Source of the DNA: Archangiaceae bacterium
GTDB taxonomy: Bacteria; Myxococcota; Myxococcia; Myxococcales; Myxococcaceae
Length of the DNA: 64,000 nucleotides
NCBI GenBank assembly: GCA_016714225.1
Contig: JADJNS010000007.1
Span: forward strand, 248,001 to 312,000
Direction of reading: 5' to 3'
Both the position numbers and the translations under genes were made by a program. Under the pieces are notes generated by a model. That model was not told where the DNA came from, ran no database searches, and saw only the letters and a program-made list of their open reading frames with translations. Numbering within the stretch: position 1 is the stretch's first letter; the number at the start of each line of letters is the position of its first letter. Positions 51,150-58,468 of the stretch are shown here, piece by piece.

Positions 51150-51563
51150 ATGAGCAGCCTCACCTTCGAGCGCAGCTGCACGATACCCGCCGCCAACGCC
51201 CTGCCCCGCGTGGCGCAGTGGTTTCTCACCAACGGCTACACCCAGGTGGCGAAGAGCGCCAACGAGGTGAGCCTGTTCTACCAGGCCGGGTCGGCGCTCT
51301 CGGCGCGCTTCGACGAGCACCGCCACCGGCTCTCGGTGCGCAGCGATGGGCGCCGCATCACGTTCGATTTCGGCACCGGCTTATCGAGCGGAGGGTTGGT
51401 GATCGACAGCGAGCGCAAAGAGCTCGAGCGCCGGGTGGACGCGGCGATGACCGGGCTCATCGGCGTGCCGCCCTCGACCGGGGCGCGGCGCTGCCCCGCC
51501 TGCAGCACCATGGCCGAGCCGGGCACCGCCGAGTGCGCGGTGTGCGGCTCGCACCTGACTTGA
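51150..51563 (+). CDS. hypothetical protein with C-terminal zinc ribbon
   Basis: 137 aa. The N-terminal 100 residues are alpha/beta (TFERSCTIPAANALPRVAQWF, VSLFYQAGSALSARFD) of unknown fold. The C-terminus has a rubredoxin-like zinc ribbon, CPAC…CAVC, within 20 residues. Start ATG 51150. No partner gene is evident; the next gene begins 60 nt later in the same direction. Confidence 0.7.
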   Translation: MSSLTFERSCTIPAANALPRVAQWFLTNGYTQVAKSANEVSLFYQAGSALSARFDEHRHRLSVRSDGRRITFDFGTGLSSGGLVIDSERKELERRVDAAMTGLIGVPPSTGARRCPACSTMAEPGTAECAVCGSHLT

Positions 51564-51623
51564 CCCCTCACGGAACCGGCAGTTGCGCCCCGCTGTCGAG
51601 ACAGATTACTTGAAGCTCAACCG

Positions 51624-52034
51624 ATGAAGTTCCTTGTCCGCACTCCAGAAGGCGAGCTCGAGTTCCAGAGCTTCGGCGAGGTCGAGCGCGCCTGGCTGAT
51701 GGGCCTGGTGGGGCCCGACGACGAGCTGCTCGAAGACGGCAAGACGAAGTGGCGCAAGGCCAGCTCGTTTCCGTTGCTCATGAAGGCGCGCCGCACCGGC
51801 GAGCAGGCCTGGGGCGGCGCCTGGTTTCTGTGGACGGTGATCGGCGTGATGCTGGGCTCGTGCACCCTGTGGCTGATTCGCGCGGGGCAGAACCTGCTGG
51901 GCGGCCTGCTGGGCTTGATGACGGCGATGGTGATGATTCACGTCTCGGTGCGCGCAGCGAAGCGCGCCAAGCCGCACGGCGACGTCACTTCTTCTCGGTC
52001 GCCTTCGCCCGATCGTCCGCAACGACCTTCCTGA
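51624..52034 (+). CDS. small membrane protein with GYF-2-like N-terminus
   Basis: 136 aa. The N-terminal 50 residues (MKFLVRTPEGELEFQSFGEVERAWLMG, then DELLEDGKTKWRKASSF) resemble the GYF_2-type domain found in many myxobacterial membrane proteins. Two transmembrane helices follow (about 68-90 and 94-112) and a basic, Ser/Pro-rich tail. Its last 50 nt overlap the convergent START-domain gene. Function unknown. Confidence 0.7.
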   Translation: MKFLVRTPEGELEFQSFGEVERAWLMGLVGPDDELLEDGKTKWRKASSFPLLMKARRTGEQAWGGAWFLWTVIGVMLGSCTLWLIRAGQNLLGGLLGLMTAMVMIHVSVRAAKRAKPHGDVTSSRSPSPDRPQRPS

Positions 52035-52638
52035 TCGCTGCGAAGACGTTGGGCACGGCGGTGGAGTTCGCCTTGTTGGCGATCCACTTCGGCACCGAGC
52101 CTCCGGGGTCGGTGTGTACGTAGTAGGTGGCCCAGGTCTTGTTGCCGTTCTCACGCGGCTCGAGCTTCCAGAAGCCGTCGTTCACCGGCACCCGCACCAC
52201 GCCGCTGACGGGGTCGACGAACTTGGGGTCGCCCTTGGGCGCGTCGAAGTTGGTCCAGCTGACCTTGAGGTACCCCGCCCCCTCTTTCCAGTCGGAGTCG
52301 TCGGTCAGCTTGATCACGTAGTCGCGGTTGTCGACCAGCGGCAGCGCGAGGCGTGAGTAGAGGTAGAGCACCTTGTCGCCGTCTTCCCGGCCGAGGATCT
52401 TCGCCTCGGAGGTGTACGGCATGGTCTTGGTGTAGTTCGGGTAGTCGCGAATCGCCTTCCACACCTCTTGGGGCTTCGCGTCGATGGTGCCGATCGCCTT
52501 CATCTCGCGCACTTCGCTGCCCGACACCTCGCGGGTGTAGATGGTGATGCCGTTGTCTTTGGCGGCCTCTTCCCAGGGGGCCTGCTTGGCAGCCGGATCA
52601 GCGGCGAGCACGAAGAAGATCGCAACAGAAGCAGTCAT
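51985..52638 (-). CDS. secreted START-domain lipid-binding protein
   Basis: 217 aa. A signal peptide (to ADPAA) precedes a START-like domain: ITIYTREVSGSEVREMKAIGTIDAKPQEVW, PYTSEAKILGRE, LYLYSRLALPLVDNRDYVI, GFWKLEP and a C-terminal helix (VPKWIANKANSTAVPNVFAAIRKVV). START folds bind lipids or hydrophobic ligands. It is probably periplasmic or secreted. It is 21 nt from the divergent OB-fold gene and overlaps the upstream membrane protein by 50 nt tail to tail. Confidence 0.85.
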   Translation of the reverse strand: MTASVAIFFVLAADPAAKQAPWEEAAKDNGITIYTREVSGSEVREMKAIGTIDAKPQEVWKAIRDYPNYTKTMPYTSEAKILGREDGDKVLYLYSRLALPLVDNRDYVIKLTDDSDWKEGAGYLKVSWTNFDAPKGDPKFVDPVSGVVRVPVNDGFWKLEPRENGNKTWATYYVHTDPGGSVPKWIANKANSTAVPNVFAAIRKVVADDRAKATEKK

Positions 52639-52659
52639 GGAGTTAGTGTGCCCCGCGCC

Positions 52660-53427
52660 GTGAGCCAGACTCCAGAAAATCAGACGAATTCAAGCCCCGA
52701 CGAGACCGTGCGCAAGGTGTTCGCGCGCGATGTGAAAGTCGGCCAGAACCTCTCCACCGTCTTCCGCGTGGGCGACAAAGAGCGCCACACCGCCAAGAGC
52801 GGCAAGGTCTTCTTGACCATGACGCTGTTCGACAAGACCGGCCGTCTCGACGGCCGCATCTTCGACAACGTCGACGCCGCCGAGGCAGCCTTCGCCAACG
52901 ACGACTACCTCTTGGTGACCGGCAAGATCGCCGTCTTTCACGGGCGGCAGCAGCTGGTGATCGAGCGGCTCGAGAAGCTCGACCCCGGCCCGATGGACCC
53001 CGCCGAGTTCGCGCCGCCGCCGCCGGGCGAGAAGGCAGAGAAGAGCGACCGGCCCGAGCGCGCCGAGAAGGGCGAGCGCATGTCGAAGCAGACCCGGCAG
53101 CGCCTGCTCAACCTGCTCGATGACCCCGCGGTGTCGAGCGGCGTCGAAGCGCTGCTCAGGCACCTCGAGCGCTACATCGACGAGCGCGTCGAGCAGCGGC
53201 TCTCGGGCGGCCCCGCACCGAGGCAAGAGTTCCGCGCGCGCCCCCCGCGCCACGAAGGCCGGGCCGAGCGGCCCGACCGCCCCGAGCGCGACGAGAAGAA
53301 GGCCGAGCCCCACAAGAGCGGCCTGCCCAAAGACCTCGCGTTCAAGCCGTTCAACGCGCTGGCTCCTTCGACCGAGGGCGGCGAGGGCGCGGCACCCGAG
53401 TCGCCGGCGAACCCCAACGGGAACTGA
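52660..53427 (+). CDS. OB-fold nucleic-acid-binding protein with charged tail
   Basis: 255 aa from GTG 52660; GTG 52648 is an alternative and neither has a clear RBS. Residues about 20-110 form an OB fold of the tRNA_anti type, similar to the N-terminal domain of the YhaM exonuclease (VGQNLSTVFRVGDKE, TMTLFDKTGRLDGRIFDNV, LVTGKIAVFHGRQQLVIERLEKL). The HD nuclease domain of YhaM is not present. The rest is low-complexity and charged (KSDRPERAEKGE…), with a helical patch TRQRLLNLLDDPAVSSGVEALLRHL. RNA or single-stranded DNA binding is likely, unproven. Confidence 0.8.
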   Translation: MSQTPENQTNSSPDETVRKVFARDVKVGQNLSTVFRVGDKERHTAKSGKVFLTMTLFDKTGRLDGRIFDNVDAAEAAFANDDYLLVTGKIAVFHGRQQLVIERLEKLDPGPMDPAEFAPPPPGEKAEKSDRPERAEKGERMSKQTRQRLLNLLDDPAVSSGVEALLRHLERYIDERVEQRLSGGPAPRQEFRARPPRHEGRAERPDRPERDEKKAEPHKSGLPKDLAFKPFNALAPSTEGGEGAAPESPANPNGN

Positions 53428-53584
53428 AACCCCACTGCTGGTTGAGTCGATCTTGGCCAATCTCTTCGTTGCAGACTGCGGTCCGTCCTCATGGCCATAC
53501 GGCGGCCACTCCGGTCGGTCCTCGTCTGCGCCTCGACCTTGGCTCAAGCTCAACTCAACCCGACAGCGGGGTTGAAAGCCGCCC

Positions 53585-55546
53585 GTGCAGCCGAAGCGCC
53601 TGGGCGAGAAGCTGGTAGAGGCGGGCCTGGTCTCGGCCGAAGCCGTCGACCAGGCGCTCGCCCAGCAGAAGATCACCGGCCACCGCCTCGGTGACTGCCT
53701 GGTCGAGCTGGGGCTGATTCAAGAGAGCGCGCTGCTGCGCTTTCTGGCGTCGGAGTTCAAGACCCGCTTCGTCTCGGCCGAGAAGCTCGCCAAGGCGCGC
53801 ATACCGCCCGAGGTGCTCGACAAGGTGCCGGTGCGCATGGCCGAGCAGCAGTGCTTCGTACCGCTGGCCTACGACCCCGAGCGCAAGCTGCTCTCGATCG
53901 TGATGGCCGAGCCGCAGAACCTCGAGCTGGTGAAGGAGATTCAGCTCGTCACCGCGATGGAAGAGGTCTTCGCGTACATCGGCCTGCGCTCGGCGATTCA
54001 AGCGGCGATCAAGAAGCACTACTACGGCGACCCCACCGCCTTCGCGGCGCTCGAGAAGGGCGGCGTGGCGGCGCTGCGCACCGACGTCGCCACCATTGCG
54101 CGGGCGTGGGAGGGCGGAGACGGCTCACGCCCGGAGGCACCGGGCACCGGCGCGCGCGCGGCGCCCGGCACCGGCTCGCGGGGCACCTCGGGCCGTGCCA
54201 GCCCCACCCAGCTGCGCGAGGCGCTCGGCGCGGTGCGCGGCACCATCGGCGAGAACGACTTCGTCGAGACGCTCAACATTCTCATCGGGCTGCTCGAGAT
54301 GAACCGGAAGGACTTTCGCGGCCACTCGGCGCAGGTGGCGCGGCAGTCGTCGCTGATCGCCCGGCGCATCGGGCTGCAGCCGCGCGAGGTCGCGCACGTG
54401 TCGATCGCCGCGTACCTGCACGACCTGGGCAAGCGCCCCGAGAAGCACTTCACCCTGACCGCGCTCTCGCGCACGCCCGAGCTGCGGCCCGATGCCAAGC
54501 GCTACCTGCGGGCGCCGGTGAAGCTGTTCGAGACGGTGCACCTCTCGGGCAGCGTGAACACCATTCTCGCCCAGCTCTACGAGGCGTGGGACGGCAGCGG
54601 CCTGCCGCAGGGGGTGAAGGGCGACGACATTCACGCCGGCGCGCGCATCATCGCCGCGGTCGACGACTTCTTGGACCTCACCAAGAACCCCGCCAACCCG
54701 TTCGGGCGCACCCTCACCAAAGACGAAGCGCTGGCGCAGCTCACCGAGAACGCCGGCAAGCTCTACGACCCCAACGTCATCGACGCGCTCAGCCACCTCA
54801 CCAGCGGAGACCTGCTCAAGCAGCGGCTCGAGACCGATGGGCGCTACGTGCTGGTCGCTGACCCCGACGAGGGCACGCGTACCGACCTGCTCGACGCGCT
54901 GTCGAAGGTCGGGCTGCCCGCGCAGACCGTGCTGAAGATCGACGGGGTGGTCGACGCGCTGCAGGCGGGCGAAGGCGACGTGGTGTGCCTGGGCCTCGCC
55001 TACGGGGTGGGAGATCTCACCGCGCTGTTGGGGTGGCTGCGCACCCGGCCCGAGAGCGCCTCGGTGCCGGTGGTGGTGTTGGGCGAGCCGACCGACGCGC
55101 AGTCGAAAGACCGGCTGTTGCAGGCGGGCGTGACCAACCTGCTGCCGATGCCGCTCGACCCCGACGCGGCCGCGGCGATGGTGCGGGGGCTGTACGCCGA
55201 CCGCATCGAGAACGGCGGCCCGGGTCACATCGTGCGCGGCAGCTACGACGAGCTGGCCGCGCTCGACCTGGTGCGCATCATGGGGCACGGCCGCAAGTCG
55301 GGGAGGCTGCAGGTTCGCAACGGGCCGCAAGAGGGCTTTCTGCAGATGGAGAAGGGCCGCATCATCTACGCCACCTTCGCGGGCCGCGCGGCCGACGAGG
55401 CGGTGAACCAGATTCTCACCCTGCCCCACGCCGAGTTCAGCTACGAGCCCGAGACGCTGCCGGCCGACCTGCCGCACCTCGATCGCGACCTCGAGGTGGT
55501 GGCGCGAGAGCTCGAGGCGGGCGCGGTGAGCGCTTCGCCGGCGTGA
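53585..55546 (+). CDS. MshEN / HD-GYP / receiver-like / DUF4388 fusion protein
   Basis: 653 aa from GTG 53585. Residues about 1-130: MshEN-like domain (LGEKLVEAGLVSAEAVDQAL repeats, a c-di-GMP-binding fold at the N-terminus of some type II/IV secretion ATPases). A Gly/Ala/Thr-rich linker follows. Residues about 240-370: HD-GYP-like domain with His247 and HD279-280, but the HHE-DGxGYP region reads LYEAWDGSGLPQG, lacking the His pair and Tyr. Residues about 415-520: receiver-like domain without the phospho-acceptor Asp. Residues about 530-650: DUF4388. Signalling scaffold responsive to c-di-GMP is inferred. The next gene overlaps by 4 nt. Confidence 0.85.
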   Translation: MQPKRLGEKLVEAGLVSAEAVDQALAQQKITGHRLGDCLVELGLIQESALLRFLASEFKTRFVSAEKLAKARIPPEVLDKVPVRMAEQQCFVPLAYDPERKLLSIVMAEPQNLELVKEIQLVTAMEEVFAYIGLRSAIQAAIKKHYYGDPTAFAALEKGGVAALRTDVATIARAWEGGDGSRPEAPGTGARAAPGTGSRGTSGRASPTQLREALGAVRGTIGENDFVETLNILIGLLEMNRKDFRGHSAQVARQSSLIARRIGLQPREVAHVSIAAYLHDLGKRPEKHFTLTALSRTPELRPDAKRYLRAPVKLFETVHLSGSVNTILAQLYEAWDGSGLPQGVKGDDIHAGARIIAAVDDFLDLTKNPANPFGRTLTKDEALAQLTENAGKLYDPNVIDALSHLTSGDLLKQRLETDGRYVLVADPDEGTRTDLLDALSKVGLPAQTVLKIDGVVDALQAGEGDVVCLGLAYGVGDLTALLGWLRTRPESASVPVVVLGEPTDAQSKDRLLQAGVTNLLPMPLDPDAAAAMVRGLYADRIENGGPGHIVRGSYDELAALDLVRIMGHGRKSGRLQVRNGPQEGFLQMEKGRIIYATFAGRAADEAVNQILTLPHAEFSYEPETLPADLPHLDRDLEVVARELEAGAVSASPA

Positions 55547-56277
55547 AGCTGGGCAACCTCATCGTCGCCGCGCTGGCGGTGGCCGCGCTGCTGGCCGGCT
55601 CGACGCTGGTGCACGGCGTCACCTACTGGGTGTTCACCGCCGGGGTGGTGCTCGCCGCGGCGGGCTTCAGCGGCGCGCTGTACGTGCGGCGGTCGCGGAG
55701 GTGGATTCTGAAGGCCTACCAGCTGCTGGGCGACGGAGAGCTGCGGGTGCTCGAGCCGCTGGTCGACGCCGAGCTGAAGGCGGTGTCGCCGGTGGCGCGC
55801 CCGGTGCTCGAGCTCTTGCGCGGCGAGCTGCGCTTCTGGGCGGGAGACTTCGAGCAGGCGTACGTGCTGGCGAAGAAGCTCGAGCTCGAGTCGCTGCCCG
55901 AGGTGTGGCGCTCGGCGCTGCACGGCCTCTTGGTCGCGGCAGCGGCGTTCACCGGCCGGCACGACGAGGCGCGCGCCACGCTCGAGGCGAACCGCGAGGG
56001 CCTGAGCGAGCGGCCCGGCTTTCACTACCTCGAGGCGCTGGTGGCCTTGAGGGCGGGCGACGTGCAGCGCGCGCGCGAGCGGTTTCTCAGCGTGACCGAG
56101 GCGCCGCCCAAGCTCAAGATGGTGCGCGCGGCGCGGGCGATGCTGCGCGCCGAGCTGGGGCGGGCGGCCGGAGAGCCGATCGACGCGTGGGTGGAAGAGG
56201 CGGTGCGCGACGGCGGCGACAGCTTCGTGGCCGCGCGGGCGCGCGAGCTGCAGAGCAGCTCGGCGCTCACCAGCTGA
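55543..56277 (+). CDS. membrane-anchored TPR-like protein
   Basis: 244 aa from GTG 55543, overlapping the previous stop by 4 nt (GTGA). Two N-terminal hydrophobic helices (about 4-20 and 27-46) lead to a cytosolic or periplasmic helical region with TPR character (ELRFWAGDFEQAYVLAKKL, GRHDEARATLEANREGL, RAGDVQRARERFL). No enzymatic motif. Probably translated together with the MshEN/HD-GYP fusion. It converges with tatD, overlapping it by 11 nt. Confidence 0.72.
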   Translation: MKLGNLIVAALAVAALLAGSTLVHGVTYWVFTAGVVLAAAGFSGALYVRRSRRWILKAYQLLGDGELRVLEPLVDAELKAVSPVARPVLELLRGELRFWAGDFEQAYVLAKKLELESLPEVWRSALHGLLVAAAAFTGRHDEARATLEANREGLSERPGFHYLEALVALRAGDVQRARERFLSVTEAPPKLKMVRAARAMLRAELGRAAGEPIDAWVEEAVRDGGDSFVAARARELQSSSALTS

Positions 56278-57046
56278 CGTTCAGGCCCAGCAGCGCCTTG
56301 CTGTTCCGGGCCGCGGTCTCGGCGAGCGCGTCGGGGTCGAGGGCCTTGAGGGCGGCGACCTTCGCGGCGGTGTGCTGCACGAACGACGGCTCGTTGGTCT
56401 TGCCGCGGTAGGGCACCGGCGCGAGGTACGGGCTGTCGGTCTCGAGCATCAGGCGATCGACGGGGGCGAAGGCCACCGCCGCCTGCAGCGGCTCGGTCTT
56501 CTTGTAGGTGACGACGCCCGAGATCGAGAGGTGGAAGCCGAGGTCGAGGTAGCTGCGAGCGGCGGCGGTGTCGCCGGTGAAGCAGTGAATCATGCCGCGG
56601 GTGACGCCCTCGCTCTTGAGAATCTCGGCGCACTCGGCGTGGGCGTCGCGCACGTGCACCACGAGCGGCTTGCCGAGCTGCTTCGCCAGCGCGCACTGCC
56701 GGCGAAAGCCCAGCGCCTGCACGTCGCGGGGCGAGTGGTCGTAATAGAAGTCGAGCCCGGTCTCGCCGACCGCGCAGACCTGGGGCTGGGCGGCGAGGCG
56801 CGCGAGCGTGGCCCAGTCGTCTTCGGTGGCCGCGGCCGCGTCATGCGGGTGAATGCCGATGGTCGGGGTGAGGAAGCCGGGGTTGGCGGCGGCGACCTCG
56901 AGCGCGTTGCCGAAGTCTCCGCTCTTCTGCATCAGCCCGACCACCACGGCGTGCACCAGCCCGGCGGCCCTGGCGCGGGCGATCACGTCGGCCGGCACGG
57001 GGAAGTCTTTACCTTCGAGATGGCAGTGCGAATCGATGAGGATCAA
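56267..57046 (-). CDS. tatD: TatD-family metal-dependent hydrolase
   Basis: 259 aa. The N-terminal IDSHCHLEG supplies the first metal-ligand His pair, and TIGIHPHDA, GETGLDFYYDHS, VVHVRDAHAE, IHCFTG and ETDSPYLAPVPYRGKTNEP are all family motifs. TatD proteins are 3'-5' exonucleases or DNA-repair/quality-control hydrolases. Length fits (about 260 aa). It overlaps the small upstream gene by 4 nt and the convergent TPR gene by 11 nt at the other end. Confidence 0.94.
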   Translation of the reverse strand: MILIDSHCHLEGKDFPVPADVIARARAAGLVHAVVVGLMQKSGDFGNALEVAAANPGFLTPTIGIHPHDAAAATEDDWATLARLAAQPQVCAVGETGLDFYYDHSPRDVQALGFRRQCALAKQLGKPLVVHVRDAHAECAEILKSEGVTRGMIHCFTGDTAAARSYLDLGFHLSISGVVTYKKTEPLQAAVAFAPVDRLMLETDSPYLAPVPYRGKTNEPSFVQHTAAKVAALKALDPDALAETAARNSKALLGLNVSW

Positions 57047-57261
57047 TGCGCGCGAGATCTTCGCATGGATCTGCGGCGGCGCGGCGGCAGCGGCGCAGGA
57101 GGAAGCTCTTCGTGCTTCTCGGGCAGCGGAGGCGGCACGAACGCCGGCAGCTCGAGGGTGACGCGGGTGGGGCCGCGCTCGAAGCGATAGATGGCGAAGG
57201 GACCACGCTGCTCGATGCGAACGGCCATACCGGGGGCGACCTCCGCGCTGAAAAAGAGCAC
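57043..57261 (-). CDS. small hypothetical protein upstream of tatD
   Basis: 72 aa from GTG 57261 (VLFFSAEVAPGMAVRIEQRG) or 61 aa from ATG 57228. The core VRIEQRGPFAIYRFERGPTRVTLELP looks like a beta-strand pair, followed by a Pro-rich stretch and a basic Arg-rich end (PPRRRRSMRRSR). It overlaps tatD by 4 nt (ATGA), which supports a real coupled gene. No family recognised; the open frame continues upstream without convincing sequence. Confidence 0.5.
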   Translation of the reverse strand: MLFFSAEVAPGMAVRIEQRGPFAIYRFERGPTRVTLELPAFVPPPLPEKHEELPPAPLPPRRRRSMRRSRAH

Positions 57262-57471
57262 ACGCTGTGCCGAAGGTCGGGAGACGACGTTACGGGGGGT
57301 TGTGGGCCAAATCTGGTGCGGGGAGACACCAGGTCCCGCGACAAGAAAGCGCAACGTGCCCGCGCCCGCGCCCGCGCCCGGCGTGCGAACCCGGAACCGG
57401 TAGGTCGAGGGCCGAAGCCCGGTGGTCCGTCGCCCGCATCGCAAGCGCTCGTTTCGCCCCCTCACCCAAGT

Positions 57472-57496
57472 CCCTCTCCCACGAGGGGAGAAGGGG
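57472..57496 (-). repeat. GC-rich hairpin repeat after the HEAT gene
   Basis: CCCTCTCCC-ACGAG-GGGAGAAGGGG forms a stem of about 6-8 bp. It lies 7 nt past the stop of the minus-strand HEAT gene, as the related CTCACCC/CTCCCCC hairpin does after the ccm operon at 14516. The flank CTCACCCAAG is also shared in part, suggesting a small dispersed repeat. The 57262-57471 stretch upstream contains nothing else I can support. Confidence 0.45.
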
Positions 57497-57502
57497 CTCT
57501 TC

Positions 57503-58468
57503 TCACGAATCGCCGAGCAGCGCGTCGAGCTCGGCCCTGGCCTCGGGGCCCTGAACGACGATGCCCTTCGCGAGCGCCTTCGCTTCGTCGGTACCGATGA
57601 GCAAGAAGCCCTCGGCGAGGTCGAGCTTCAGCTCGTCGTCTGCGGTCGCGAGCGCAGCCGAGAGCGCGCGCACCGCGTCAGGCGTACCGAGTCGCCCCAG
57701 ACCTCTCGCGGCGGCTCCGCGAAAGGCATCTTTGGGGTCGTTGAGAATCGCCTCGAGCGTCGCCTGCGCAGCTGCGGCCTTCACCTCGCCGAGCAGCTCG
57801 AGCGCCATGGGGCGATCTTCCGACCACTTCTTCGCGGCGCGCTCGAGCAGGTGCTTCTCGCCGGCGGGGTCGCCGAGCCGTACCAGCACCGCAGCGGCCT
57901 GGGTGCGATCGAAGTGCGGCAAGAGCCAGCGGCGAAACAGCGCGCGAGTAGGCTCGAGCGCGCGGGGGTCTCTCAGCTCGGCCAGCGCCGACAGCGCGCG
58001 AAAGCGCAGCTCGTCGTCGTCGAGCGCGGAGACCAGCACGTCGAGCCCGGCCGGGTGGCCCATCGCGGCGAGGCCGCGCGCCGCCTCGAAGCGCACCGGG
58101 GGGTGAGCGTCTTGCAGCGCCGCAGCGAGCGCGCCGCGCGACTGGGAAAGCGCCAGGTCGGCGAGCCGCCCCGCTGCCTCGGCGCGCACCCGCGGCGCCG
58201 GGTCACAGAGGTGTCGGGTGAACAGCGCTTCTGCCTCGGCGGGCTCGAGCAGCTGCGCGGCGAGCGCGAGGCCCGCGCTCTTCACCAGCGGCTGCGCGTC
58301 GGCGAGCAGGCGGGTCATCACCGCATCGAGCTCGCGCCGGGCGGCCACCGGCACGTCGACCGCCAGCTCGCACAGCTGGTTGGCGGCGTCGGCGCGATCT
58401 TCCGGCTTCTTCTCGCGCTCGAGCGCGAGCAGCAGGGTCTGAAGCTCGGCGCGCCAGTCGCGGGTCAT
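57503..58468 (-). CDS. HEAT-repeat protein
   Basis: 321 aa made almost entirely of HEAT/PBS-lyase-type helical repeats of about 31 residues (VRAEAAGRLADLAL, VRFEAARGLAAMGHPAGLDVL, FRGAAARGLGRLGTPDAVRAL). Such proteins are protein-protein scaffolds; PBS-lyase-like repeats also occur in phycobilin enzymes, but nothing else here suggests that. It starts directly before the metG stop (adjacent, 0 nt), so it is in the metG operon. Partner unknown. Confidence 0.85.
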   Translation of the reverse strand: MTRDWRAELQTLLLALEREKKPEDRADAANQLCELAVDVPVAARRELDAVMTRLLADAQPLVKSAGLALAAQLLEPAEAEALFTRHLCDPAPRVRAEAAGRLADLALSQSRGALAAALQDAHPPVRFEAARGLAAMGHPAGLDVLVSALDDDELRFRALSALAELRDPRALEPTRALFRRWLLPHFDRTQAAAVLVRLGDPAGEKHLLERAAKKWSEDRPMALELLGEVKAAAAQATLEAILNDPKDAFRGAAARGLGRLGTPDAVRALSAALATADDELKLDLAEGFLLIGTDEAKALAKGIVVQGPEARAELDALLGDS

